DNA of 50,135 nt, from the IMG/VR virus record IMGVR_UViG_3300011128_000204, positions 1 to 50,135 of that record; one strand, written 5' to 3'. The notes beneath the pieces were generated by a model. It was not told where the DNA came from and did not search any database. It saw only the letters and a program-made list of their open reading frames with translations. The position numbers and the translations under genes are program-made. The DNA comes from a virus. This document shows, piece by piece, positions 38,300 through 45,428 of the stretch (position 1 is the first letter of the stretch; every line of letters starts with the position of its first letter).

Positions 38300-39382
38300 A
38301 TGAGCGAAGAAACATTAACAGAGGCATTGTCTAAGCTAGACGATGATAGCTCTGTAAGTAAGGCTGCAGTGCCTTCAGGCCGCAGAGTTGAGGAAGAACT
38401 TCAAGAGGGAGACGCAATAATTGAGTTTTCTGAAGAGGAAGCGGAGGAGATTGCTCCTGTAACAGAAGATTCTGTTAAAGAAGAGTTTGATGCCCCGTAT
38501 GAAAACCCTGAAGAAGAACTTTCAGAAGCTGAAGTAAAGGCAAAAACTGCACAAAGCAGAATTAACCAAGCGGTTAAACAAGCTAAAGAATATCAACGCA
38601 GGGAACTACAAGCCTTGCAGTTTGCAAAAGAGTTGCGGGATCAGAACCAACAACTGTCTGATCAATTGCAAAGCACTCAAGCGTCTGGCGCTGAACAAAA
38701 CCTTAAGATTCAAGAAAGCTACGGTAATGAGTTTGCTACCCGCGTAGACACTCAAGCTGAATCTGCTAAAAGAAATCTTAAGTCTGCGTATGAATCAGGC
38801 GACCCTGAAGCTATGGCTGACGCACAGCAACTTCTCGCAAGAGCAGAAGCGGATAGAAGTGCTTTAGCAAAGTATCAGCAGGAACTTGAAGAGTACAAGG
38901 TGCAGTATTCAGATTGGCAAGATCAGCAGCGTCACGCTCAAGAGCAAGCGCAGCAATATGTTGAGCCTGAATACCAGCAACAGTATCAAGAGCCTCAATA
39001 CCAAGAACCTTCAAACAAGTCTCAGGATTGGGCTACGAAGAATGAATGGTTCGGTAAAGATAAAGTAATGACCAATGTAGCATTTGCTATTCATCAAGAT
39101 CTTGTTGATCAAGGTGTTGACTTAGAGTCGGATGAATACTACGCTCAAATTGATTCTCGTATGAGATCTGAGTTACCTCAGAAATTTAACGAGCAAAATT
39201 TCGCGGGAGGCAATCAACAAACCGTCCAAACGGTTGTCTCTGGATCGCGCACGACTGGAAGTGGACGCAATCAAAACTCTCGTAGAGTTGCACTGAACCC
39301 AAGTGAACAAGCATTAGCAAGGAAACTTGGAGTTCCGTACAAAGAATACGCAAAACAGAAAATGAGGTTACAACGATCATGA
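38300..39382 (+). CDS. Capsid scaffolding protein
   Basis: 360 residues. Acidic N-terminal third, a long coiled coil (AKTAQSRINQAVKQAKEYQR..., Gln/Glu/Ala-rich to about 210) and a small ordered C-terminal part with a basic end (NPSEQALARKLGVPYKEYAK). This layout, and the position between portal and capsid, is that of P22/T7-type scaffolds that guide prohead assembly and then leave. The last residues are the likely capsid-binding tail. It overlaps the next gene by ATGA. Confidence 0.8.
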   Translation: MSEETLTEALSKLDDDSSVSKAAVPSGRRVEEELQEGDAIIEFSEEEAEEIAPVTEDSVKEEFDAPYENPEEELSEAEVKAKTAQSRINQAVKQAKEYQRRELQALQFAKELRDQNQQLSDQLQSTQASGAEQNLKIQESYGNEFATRVDTQAESAKRNLKSAYESGDPEAMADAQQLLARAEADRSALAKYQQELEEYKVQYSDWQDQQRHAQEQAQQYVEPEYQQQYQEPQYQEPSNKSQDWATKNEWFGKDKVMTNVAFAIHQDLVDQGVDLESDEYYAQIDSRMRSELPQKFNEQNFAGGNQQTVQTVVSGSRTTGSGRNQNSRRVALNPSEQALARKLGVPYKEYAKQKMRLQRS

Positions 39383-39849
39383 GTGACGAGCAAAAGGCAG
39401 GCTCTAATAGAGCACCCAGAGGTAGCGGCGGAAGAACAGCTACTGAAGCTAGAAAGCCATGGCGTAGACCTCAAGCATTGGAAACACCAGAACCGCCTCC
39501 AGGCATGAAGTATCGTTGGGTGAGAACCCACATGCGCGGTGAAGCAGATAAGACCAATGTCCACATGAGACTTCGTGAGGGGTACGAACCTGTACATCCT
39601 AGCGAGATCGAAGGCTACGATCTCCCCGTCTTAGACGAAGGAAGTCATGCTGGTACTGTGGGTGTAGGTGGTCTGATGCTTACCAAGATACCTGAAGAAA
39701 CGGTGAACGAAAGAAATGCTCACTTTGAGCAGCAAACTAATCAACAGATGAATGCTGTTGACAATGATTTGATGCGCGATGAGCACCCTGCAATGCCAAT
39801 CTCTAACGAGAGAAAGACGCAGGTTTCATTTGGTCGAGGCAGAAAGTAG
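39379..39849 (+). CDS. Conserved phage head-region protein
   Basis: 156 residues: RKPWRRPQALETPEPPPGMKYRWVR, NVHMRLREGYEPVHPSEIEG and VGVGGLMLTKIPEETVNERN. This family occurs between scaffold and capsid genes of many aquatic podovirus-like phages; I know it by pattern but no function. A mostly extended N-terminus and a C-terminal helix with QQTNQQMNAVDNDLMRDE suggest a small head accessory protein. Confidence 0.68.
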   Translation: MSDEQKAGSNRAPRGSGGRTATEARKPWRRPQALETPEPPPGMKYRWVRTHMRGEADKTNVHMRLREGYEPVHPSEIEGYDLPVLDEGSHAGTVGVGGLMLTKIPEETVNERNAHFEQQTNQQMNAVDNDLMRDEHPAMPISNERKTQVSFGRGRK

Positions 39850-39888
39850 CCTCGTTTTGATTGTGTTTATTAATTAGGAGATTCCAAA

Positions 39889-40473
39889 ATGGCAAATCAA
39901 GATGCCGCATTTGGCATGCGTCCAGCACGAATGATAGGGGGAGCACCCTACACTGGCGGACAAAGCCGATATAGAATCGCCGCTAACTATGGCACTGCTA
40001 TATTCCAAGGGGATATGGTCATGCAAGTTACTGGTGGTACAGTAGAAGTTCACGCTGACGCAGGCACTGTGCCTATCGTTGGTGTATTTAACGGTTGCAC
40101 CTATACCGATCCAACAACCAAGAAGACTGTATTCAGTAACTTCTATCCAGCAAGCACCAATGCTTCTGACTTAATTGCGTTCATCATTGATGATCCAATG
40201 GTTGTGTTTGAAATCCAAGCTACTATTGCGTTCCCGATTGCAGACTTGTTCGGCAACTTCGATATCGTTTATACGACAGCAGGAAGCACGGTAACTGGTA
40301 TTTCTGGTGCTGAGTTACAGGTAACAGATGGCGGCACTGCCACTTCACTTGCTCTTAAGGCAATTGACATATCTGAAGATCCTGAAAACTCAGATGTAAG
40401 CGCAGCACATACCAATGTGTTGGTAACTATTCAAAACCACTTGTTCGGCGTTAAAGGCGCTGGTCTAGCTTAA
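39889..40473 (+). CDS. Capsid decoration / head stabilising protein (putative)
   Basis: 194 residues. The start MANQDAAFGMRPARMIGGAP then YTGGQSRYRIAANYGTAIFQ and GDMVMQVTGG matches a family found directly before the capsid gene in aquatic phages. Beta-rich, no cysteine clusters, no signal. Decoration proteins such as lambda gpD have this position; the role is inferred. A TTAGGAGAT ribosome site precedes it. Confidence 0.68.
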   Translation: MANQDAAFGMRPARMIGGAPYTGGQSRYRIAANYGTAIFQGDMVMQVTGGTVEVHADAGTVPIVGVFNGCTYTDPTTKKTVFSNFYPASTNASDLIAFIIDDPMVVFEIQATIAFPIADLFGNFDIVYTTAGSTVTGISGAELQVTDGGTATSLALKAIDISEDPENSDVSAAHTNVLVTIQNHLFGVKGAGLA

Positions 40474-40485
40474 GGGAGTTAATTC

Positions 40486-41394
40486 ATGGCTATTTCAAGA
40501 GCACAATTAGCCAAAGAGCTAGAGCCTGGCCTCAATGCTTTATTTGGTATGGAATATGCGCGTTATGAAAACGAGCACGCTGAGATCTTTGAAACTGAAT
40601 CTTCTGACCGAGCGTTTGAAGAAGAGGTTCTGATCGTAGGCTTTGGTAATGCACGGGACAAGTCTGAAGGTCAAGGTGTCGGTTACGACTCTGCGTCTGA
40701 AGGTTTCACCGCTCGTTACACACACGAAACTGTTGCACTGGCTTTCGCTTTGACGGAAGAAGCAGTAGAAGATAATTTGTATGACCGCCTTGGCGCACGT
40801 TATACAAAGGCTCTTGCACGCAGCATGGCACACACCAAGCAAGTTAAAGCTGCTAACGTCTTGAACAATGCGTTCAATTCTAGCTTTGCTGGCGGTGACG
40901 GTGTTGAGTTGATTGATGATGCACACCCCTTAGCTGGTGGTGGTACATTCTCAAATCGTCCTTCAGCGTACTCAGATTTGAACGAAACATCTCTAGAAGA
41001 TGCTTTGATCAACATCTCTACGTTTGTTGATGATCGAAACATGATCTTGGCTCTGCAAGGAACCAAGCTTATTGTTCCACCTCAACTTCAGTTTGTTGCT
41101 GATCGTCTATTGGAAACACCAGGGCGTGTAGCTACAGCAGACAACGACATCAATGCTATTAGGAACATGGGACTGTTGCCACAAGGCTACGCAGTAAACC
41201 ATTTCTTAACAGACACTGATGCTTGGTTTGTCTTGACTGACTGCCCAGATGGTCTAAAGCACTTTGAACGTAGCCCGATTTCAACTTCTATGGAAGGTGA
41301 CTTCGACACAGGCAACGTGCGATACAAGGCTCGTGAACGCTACAGCTTCGGCTTTAGTAACCCACGCGCAGTGTTCGGATCGCAAGGTGCGTAA
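40486..41394 (+). CDS. Major capsid protein (HK97-fold, Mu gpT-like)
   Basis: 302 residues. AKELEPGLNALFGMEYARYE at the start, GVGYDSASEGFTARYTHETV, FALTEEAVEDNLYDRLGARY and the end YKARERYSFGFSNPRAVFGS follow the pattern of Mu gpT-like major head subunits (HK97 fold: N-arm, E-loop, P- and A-domains). It is the structural shell protein, made in several hundred copies. GGGAG precedes the start, and an intrinsic terminator plus a long palindrome follow the stop, as for the most highly expressed gene. Confidence 0.88.
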   Translation: MAISRAQLAKELEPGLNALFGMEYARYENEHAEIFETESSDRAFEEEVLIVGFGNARDKSEGQGVGYDSASEGFTARYTHETVALAFALTEEAVEDNLYDRLGARYTKALARSMAHTKQVKAANVLNNAFNSSFAGGDGVELIDDAHPLAGGGTFSNRPSAYSDLNETSLEDALINISTFVDDRNMILALQGTKLIVPPQLQFVADRLLETPGRVATADNDINAIRNMGLLPQGYAVNHFLTDTDAWFVLTDCPDGLKHFERSPISTSMEGDFDTGNVRYKARERYSFGFSNPRAVFGSQGA

Positions 41395-41413
41395 TTGTTT
41401 CATGTGAAACAAT
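41394..41413. repeat. 20-base palindrome resembling a parS site
   Basis: ATTGTTTCATGTGAAACAAT starts on the last base of the capsid stop codon: arms of nine bases with a TG centre. The inner 16 bases, TGTTTCATGTGAAACA (41,396-41,411), differ at one position from the ParB-binding parS consensus TGTTTCACGTGAAACA. It could equally be a plain hairpin that protects the capsid mRNA end; a terminator stands 6 bases on. Confidence 0.6.
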
Positions 41414-41418
41414 AAAGG

Positions 41419-41445
41419 AAGGGGCATTTGTTGCCCCTTTTCTTT
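41419..41445 (+). terminator. Intrinsic terminator behind the capsid gene
   Basis: GGGGCA-TTTGT-TGCCCC stem followed by TTTTCTTT, 27 bases after the capsid stop. Classic intrinsic terminator, likely partial so that downstream head-neck genes are made in smaller amounts. Confidence 0.9.
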
Positions 41446-41516
41446 ATGTGTGATATAAAAAGTTATTCCTGACAGGCGCATACCGTGCCTGACACTAGCC
41501 ACGACAGGAGATCCTC

Positions 41517-42065
41517 ATGGCGAATACAACCTTCAATGGTGCAGTCCGTTCCGAGAACGGTTTTAAAGTTATTTCTAAAAGCTCAACAACTGGTGCAGTT
41601 ACTGACGTAGTCGATATTGCTTCTACTGGTATCGTAACCGCTAAGTATCTTAAGCACGTTGGGTACGCGACTGGTGTTACTGTAAACAGTACTGCTGGCG
41701 ATAGCCCGACTATAGGTGAGTTTACTCAGCCTGCTAACACAATTATCACTGACATCAAGATTTTTTGTGATACCGCTCCTGTTATTGGAACAGGCGACAT
41801 TGGTTATGAAGTTGGTACTTCTAGCTCTGGCGCACAAATCGTAGCGGCGGTGACTGATGAGATTCTTGATGGCGGCACCACTGTTGTTGTACACAATGTG
41901 ACTTTGACTACTTTGGTTGTTCAGACTCAAAGCGGTACTACGGCTCCTGCTTCTGTTCAATACACAGACACTGCAAGAACTATCTTCTGCAACATCACTA
42001 ATACAGTTGATGCTACAACAGCGGGATCGTTTACGTTCATCATTGAATACGTTCAGATAGCGTAA
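41517..42065 (+). CDS. Beta-rich virion protein
   Basis: 182 residues. FNGAVRSENGFKVISKSSTTG, then many Thr/Ile/Val/Gly strands (PANTIITDIKIFCDT, VVVHNVTLTTLVVQTQSGTT) consistent with a beta-barrel head or head-fibre protein. ACAGGAG precedes the start. Its own leader (41,446-41,516) contains an AT-rich possible promoter and a CAGGC/GCCTG hairpin. Similar proteins follow the capsid gene in aquatic phages; function inferred as structural. Confidence 0.65.
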   Translation: MANTTFNGAVRSENGFKVISKSSTTGAVTDVVDIASTGIVTAKYLKHVGYATGVTVNSTAGDSPTIGEFTQPANTIITDIKIFCDTAPVIGTGDIGYEVGTSSSGAQIVAAVTDEILDGGTTVVVHNVTLTTLVVQTQSGTTAPASVQYTDTARTIFCNITNTVDATTAGSFTFIIEYVQIA

Positions 42066-42077
42066 TAGGGGATTGTT

Positions 42078-42479
42078 ATGGCTGACGCAGTTACCTCTCA
42101 AACCATCCAAGATGGTGAACGAAAAGCTGTTTTAAAGTTTACAAACATTAGTGATGGCAGCGGCGAAGCCGCAGTCAAGAAAATTGATGTAAGCGCCCTT
42201 TCAGCTAACAGTGCTGGCGCAGCTTGCACTGAAGTCGCCGTAGCAAAAATTTGGTGGCAGTGTGTTGGCATGGGTGTTGAGCTTTTAAATGATGCTTCAA
42301 CAGACACACTGATCATTGGTTTGTCGCCTGACTCAAACGGCTTTCATGATTACTCAGACTTCTCAGGCATTCCAAACGATGCTGGAGATGGAAAAACTGG
42401 CGATGTCATGTTCACAACGATTGGCGCAAGTAATACCGATACTTATACTGTCATTGTTGAAGTTCTAAAGAGTTATTAA
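42078..42479 (+). CDS. Beta-rich virion protein
   Basis: 133 residues with SQTIQDGERKAVLKFTNISD, GSGEAAVKKIDVSAL and MFTTIGASNTDTYTVIVEVL. All beta strands with short loops; this family is found between capsid and neck genes in many aquatic phages and is regarded as structural. No catalytic residues visible. Its stop overlaps the ATG of the gp4-like gene (TAATG). Confidence 0.65.
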   Translation: MADAVTSQTIQDGERKAVLKFTNISDGSGEAAVKKIDVSALSANSAGAACTEVAVAKIWWQCVGMGVELLNDASTDTLIIGLSPDSNGFHDYSDFSGIPNDAGDGKTGDVMFTTIGASNTDTYTVIVEVLKSY

Positions 42480-43156
42480 TGGCTACTTCAGGAAGTAGGG
42501 ACTTTGAGCCAGATGTCGCGGAATACATTGAGGAAGCATTTGAAAGATGCGGTCTTGAATTCCGCACAGGCTACGATGGTGTAACAGCTAGGCGTTCGCT
42601 CAACCTGCTTTTTGCTGACTGGGCAAACAGAGGGCTAAACCAGTGGACGGTAACCAATACAGCAACAACCCTTACTCAGGGTGCTGAGTTTATTGAGTTA
42701 TCTGGCAGCACCATTGATGTTCTTGATGTTGTCATTAGGCGAACTGATGGCACAACAACCACTGACATAAGCATGGATCAAATTGGTAGATCTGAGTATT
42801 GGAACCTTCCAAATAAATCTACCCAGTCTAGACCAACACAGTTCTTTTTAGACAAGCAAATAACACCCAAGCTTTACATTTGGCCTGCATCTGAAAATGC
42901 TACTGACCAGTTGATTATTAATCGACTTGTTCGCATAGAAGATGCTGACGCAAGCGTTAATACCGTAGGCGTGCCATTTAGATTCTACCCATGTCTAGCT
43001 GCTGGATTGGCGTATTACATTGCGCTTAAGAAAGCCCCAGACCGCGTACAGATGCTTAAGGGCTTGTATGACGAAGAGTTTGCCAGGGCTGCAGACCAAG
43101 ATCAAAGTAGGGCTTCATTAACAATCTCACCTGGTCTTAGGTCTAGGATAGCGTAA
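42479..43156 (+). CDS. Head-completion / tail accessory protein, P22 gp4-like
   Basis: 225 residues. EYIEEAFERCGLEFRTGYDG, LLFADWANRGLNQWTV, RSEYWNLPNKSTQSRPTQFF with KLYIWPASENATDQLIINRL, and VPFRFYPCLAAGLAYYIALK are the usual sequence blocks of P22 gp4-like connectors. Twelve copies would form a ring under the portal. Some P22-type members also carry peptidoglycan activity; I see no such site here. It shares its first base with the previous stop. Confidence 0.82.
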   Translation: MATSGSRDFEPDVAEYIEEAFERCGLEFRTGYDGVTARRSLNLLFADWANRGLNQWTVTNTATTLTQGAEFIELSGSTIDVLDVVIRRTDGTTTTDISMDQIGRSEYWNLPNKSTQSRPTQFFLDKQITPKLYIWPASENATDQLIINRLVRIEDADASVNTVGVPFRFYPCLAAGLAYYIALKKAPDRVQMLKGLYDEEFARAADQDQSRASLTISPGLRSRIA

Positions 43157-43497
43157 TGTCTTTTGCGTCTGGCAAATACGCTCTTGCCATCTGCGACAGG
43201 TGTGGCTTTGAGTACAAATACACTAGCTTAAAAAAAGAGTGGACTGGCTTTAGAGTTTGCAACGAGTGCTTTGAAGTAAAACATCCACAGCTTGAGCCTG
43301 TTAATCATATTGCTGATGCTGAAGCTTTGCAGCACCCAAGACCGGCAGTAAATTCGGCAGATGTTGCTGGTGCCGGTGTGGTTAGGACCATAGATGCAAA
43401 CAAAGTCATGTCGGTAACTGATGACGTTATTGGTACAGAGTTTAGTCAGGATGCTTCTACAGGCGAAATTGGTACGGTAACGGTGGTTATAACATGA
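43156..43497 (+). CDS. Zinc-ribbon head/neck protein
   Basis: 113 residues. The N-terminus KYALAICDRCGFEYKYTSLK, KEWTGFRVCNECFEVKHPQL has two CxxC knuckles about 20 residues apart, a zinc ribbon found in a recurring phage protein between neck genes. The C-terminal half is beta-rich and acidic. It starts in TAATG and overlaps the next gene by ATGA. Structural role by position. Confidence 0.75.
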   Translation: MSFASGKYALAICDRCGFEYKYTSLKKEWTGFRVCNECFEVKHPQLEPVNHIADAEALQHPRPAVNSADVAGAGVVRTIDANKVMSVTDDVIGTEFSQDASTGEIGTVTVVIT

Positions 43498-44129
43498 GTT
43501 TTACATTAGCGACATTGAAGTCAGCGGTACAAGATTACTGCGAAACTGCAGAAACTACCTTTGTATCTGACCTAGATATATTTATAAAAGAAGCTGAAGA
43601 GCGGATCTTAAAGAATGTAGAACTGCCTGTGTTTAGAAAAAACGTCACGGGTACTGCAACCACAAGCAACCCATACGTTTCTACGCCATCTGACTTCTTG
43701 GCTCCTTATAGCTTTGCTGTAATCTCAAGCAGCATATATTCGTACCCACTTCTTAAGCACGTTTCTTTTATAAGAGACTACACGCCAAACGCATCTACTA
43801 CAGGCTTGCCAAAGTATTATGCATTGTTTGATGACACCACATTCTTGGTAGCGCCTACCCCTGACGCTGATTACACCATAGAATTACACTACAAGTTTAG
43901 GCCAGCATCACTAACCACAACTTCAGGGTCCGAAACCACTTGGCTTTCTGACAATGCACCAGATGCGCTTTTGTACGGTACACTTGTAGAAGCGGCAACC
44001 TTTCTAAAGGTTCCAGAAGAGATTGGCCAGTACGAGCAAAGATTTATTGCGGCTACCGCTGCGCTTAAGAAGCTTGGCGAAGGTTATGGCGCTCGTGATG
44101 AATTTAGATACGATATTTCTAGGGGATAA
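43494..44129 (+). CDS. Phage adaptor (head-to-tail) protein
   Basis: 211 residues. TLATLKSAVQDYCETAETTF, IDIFIKEAEERILKNVELPV-type start with a following beta core (LPKYYALFDDTTFLVAPTPD, IELHYKFRPASLT) and the helix LLYGTLVEAATFLKVPEEIG: the standard layout of the phage adaptor proteins that sit next to gp4-like connectors. It likely forms part of the neck. Length normal. Confidence 0.75.
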   Translation: MSFTLATLKSAVQDYCETAETTFVSDLDIFIKEAEERILKNVELPVFRKNVTGTATTSNPYVSTPSDFLAPYSFAVISSSIYSYPLLKHVSFIRDYTPNASTTGLPKYYALFDDTTFLVAPTPDADYTIELHYKFRPASLTTTSGSETTWLSDNAPDALLYGTLVEAATFLKVPEEIGQYEQRFIAATAALKKLGEGYGARDEFRYDISRG

Positions 44130-44131
44130 CA

Positions 44132-44425
44132 TTGGCATTTTTTGAAGCTCCAAAACTTGAGATTGGTAATGTATTAGTAACGACTACAACCAATAAAGGG
44201 CATGACCCTGAGTTTTGGGCGCAAACAATAGCTGACAGAGTTGTAAGCGTTGGCGGTAATTGTCATCCTGCTATTGCTCAACAAGCAGAAGAGTTTAAAG
44301 AGGCGGTTAAGGCTACGGCTTTACACTATATTAAAGAAGCAATTAAGAGCGATAGGACTACACTTACCGCTGAATTTGAACGTCAAGGTCATAAAGACAT
44401 GGCTGATATAATTAGGAGGCTATAA
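44132..44425 (+). CDS. Small conserved phage protein, unknown
   Basis: 97 residues from a TTG start, with AGGGG eight bases before it and no ATG nearby. NKGHDPEFWAQTIADRVVSV, HPAIAQQAEEFKEAVKATAL and IKSDRTTLTAEFERQGHKDM form a compact helical family found between neck and fibre genes of many phages. Probably a small tail-assembly protein. Stop overlaps the next ATG (TAATG). Confidence 0.68.
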   Translation: MAFFEAPKLEIGNVLVTTTTNKGHDPEFWAQTIADRVVSVGGNCHPAIAQQAEEFKEAVKATALHYIKEAIKSDRTTLTAEFERQGHKDMADIIRRL

Positions 44426-44853
44426 TGGCTATTAGCACTGCAATGTGTACTTCGTTTAAGGTTGAGATTTTAAAAGGTGTTCATAATTTCACCGCTGCGG
44501 GAGATCAGTATAAACTTGCGCTTTACACAAGCTCCGCAACATTGGGCGCAGCTACAACTGCTTACACAAGCTCTAATGAAGCCAGTGGTACAAACTACAC
44601 TGCAAAGGGTGCGTTCTTAACGTCTATAACTCCAGTGGCTAGTGGTACAACTGCTCTTGCTGACTTTGCCGACCTTACATTTTCAAATGTAACAATCACT
44701 GCAAATGGGGCGTTAATTTACGGTGAAGCTTTATCTGGCGATCCTAGCGTATGCTCGTTGGCTTTTGGTGGAGATAAGACTTCTACCGCTGGTGACTTTA
44801 CTATCCAGTTTCCTACCGCTGACGCATCCAACGCGATTATTCGCATCGCATAG
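44425..44853 (+). CDS. Minor tail / fibre-associated protein
   Basis: 142 residues behind a strong AGGAGG. FKVEILKGVHNFTAAGDQYK, LALYTSSATLGAATTAYTSS, then LTFSNVTITANGALIYGEAL and AFGGDKTSTAGDFTIQFPTA: the repeating beta pattern of a very common phage fibre-associated protein. Its usual place is just upstream of the distal fibre gene, as here. Function structural, details unknown. Confidence 0.72.
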   Translation: MAISTAMCTSFKVEILKGVHNFTAAGDQYKLALYTSSATLGAATTAYTSSNEASGTNYTAKGAFLTSITPVASGTTALADFADLTFSNVTITANGALIYGEALSGDPSVCSLAFGGDKTSTAGDFTIQFPTADASNAIIRIA

Positions 44854-44863
44854 GGCATAACGT

Positions 44864-45427
44864 GTGGCAGCTATTAGCGGATGGGGCAGAGGTACTTGGG
44901 GCGAAGCTGGATGGGGTGAAACAATCCCAGTCACTGTCACGGGTGTCGCAGGCACTTCGGCTATCGGGTCTGTCACAGTTTCGGCAGCGGCTGATGTTAC
45001 CCCTACAGGCGTTGTCGGTACGGGCGCGGTCACTACAGTCACGGTTGATGCCGAAGCAAATGTTGCCGTCACGGGAGTTGTTGGCACGGGCGCGGTCACT
45101 ACCGTCACTGTGGATGCTGCGGCTAATGTTTCGGTTACAGGCGTTGCGGGGACAGGTGCAATTGGCACAGTCATTCCCGTATCAAACAACACTCTGGCTG
45201 TCACAGGGGTACAAGGAGTCGGTGGAGTCGGTACGGTATCGACTACAGCCGATGCGAACGTTGACGTTATTGGCGTTAGTGGTACTGGCGCAAGTGGTCC
45301 GTCAAATGTATGGGGTCTTATCATCCCTGGTCAAACAACAACTTGGTCGGCTGTCTCAGACAGTCAAACGCCAAACTGGTCGGCTGTTTCAGACAGTCAG
45401 ACTCCTAATTGGGAAGAGGTAGCATAA
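44864..45427 (+). CDS. Repeat-rich tail protein (GTGAVTTVTVDA repeats)
   Basis: 187 residues from a GTG. Four to five copies of a 20-odd-residue repeat with core VTGVVGTGAVTTVTVDA, predicted to build a beta solenoid, followed by two copies of SDSQTPNWS/E. The C-terminal TPNW repeats are typical of phage fibre-linked proteins. Long open frames in the other phases here (44,862-45,422 and on the minus strand) reflect the repetitive, stop-poor sequence, not extra genes. Confidence 0.62.
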   Translation: MAAISGWGRGTWGEAGWGETIPVTVTGVAGTSAIGSVTVSAAADVTPTGVVGTGAVTTVTVDAEANVAVTGVVGTGAVTTVTVDAAANVSVTGVAGTGAIGTVIPVSNNTLAVTGVQGVGGVGTVSTTADANVDVIGVSGTGASGPSNVWGLIIPGQTTTWSAVSDSQTPNWSAVSDSQTPNWEEVA

Positions 45428-45428
45428 A

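Noticed and set aside
44862-45422. 186-codon plus-strand frame and a 197-codon minus-strand frame over the repeat-rich tail gene
   Set aside because: The repeats lack stops in several phases. The products have no family features and no ribosome site, whereas the 44,864 frame has regular GTGAV repeats and typical TPNW ends.
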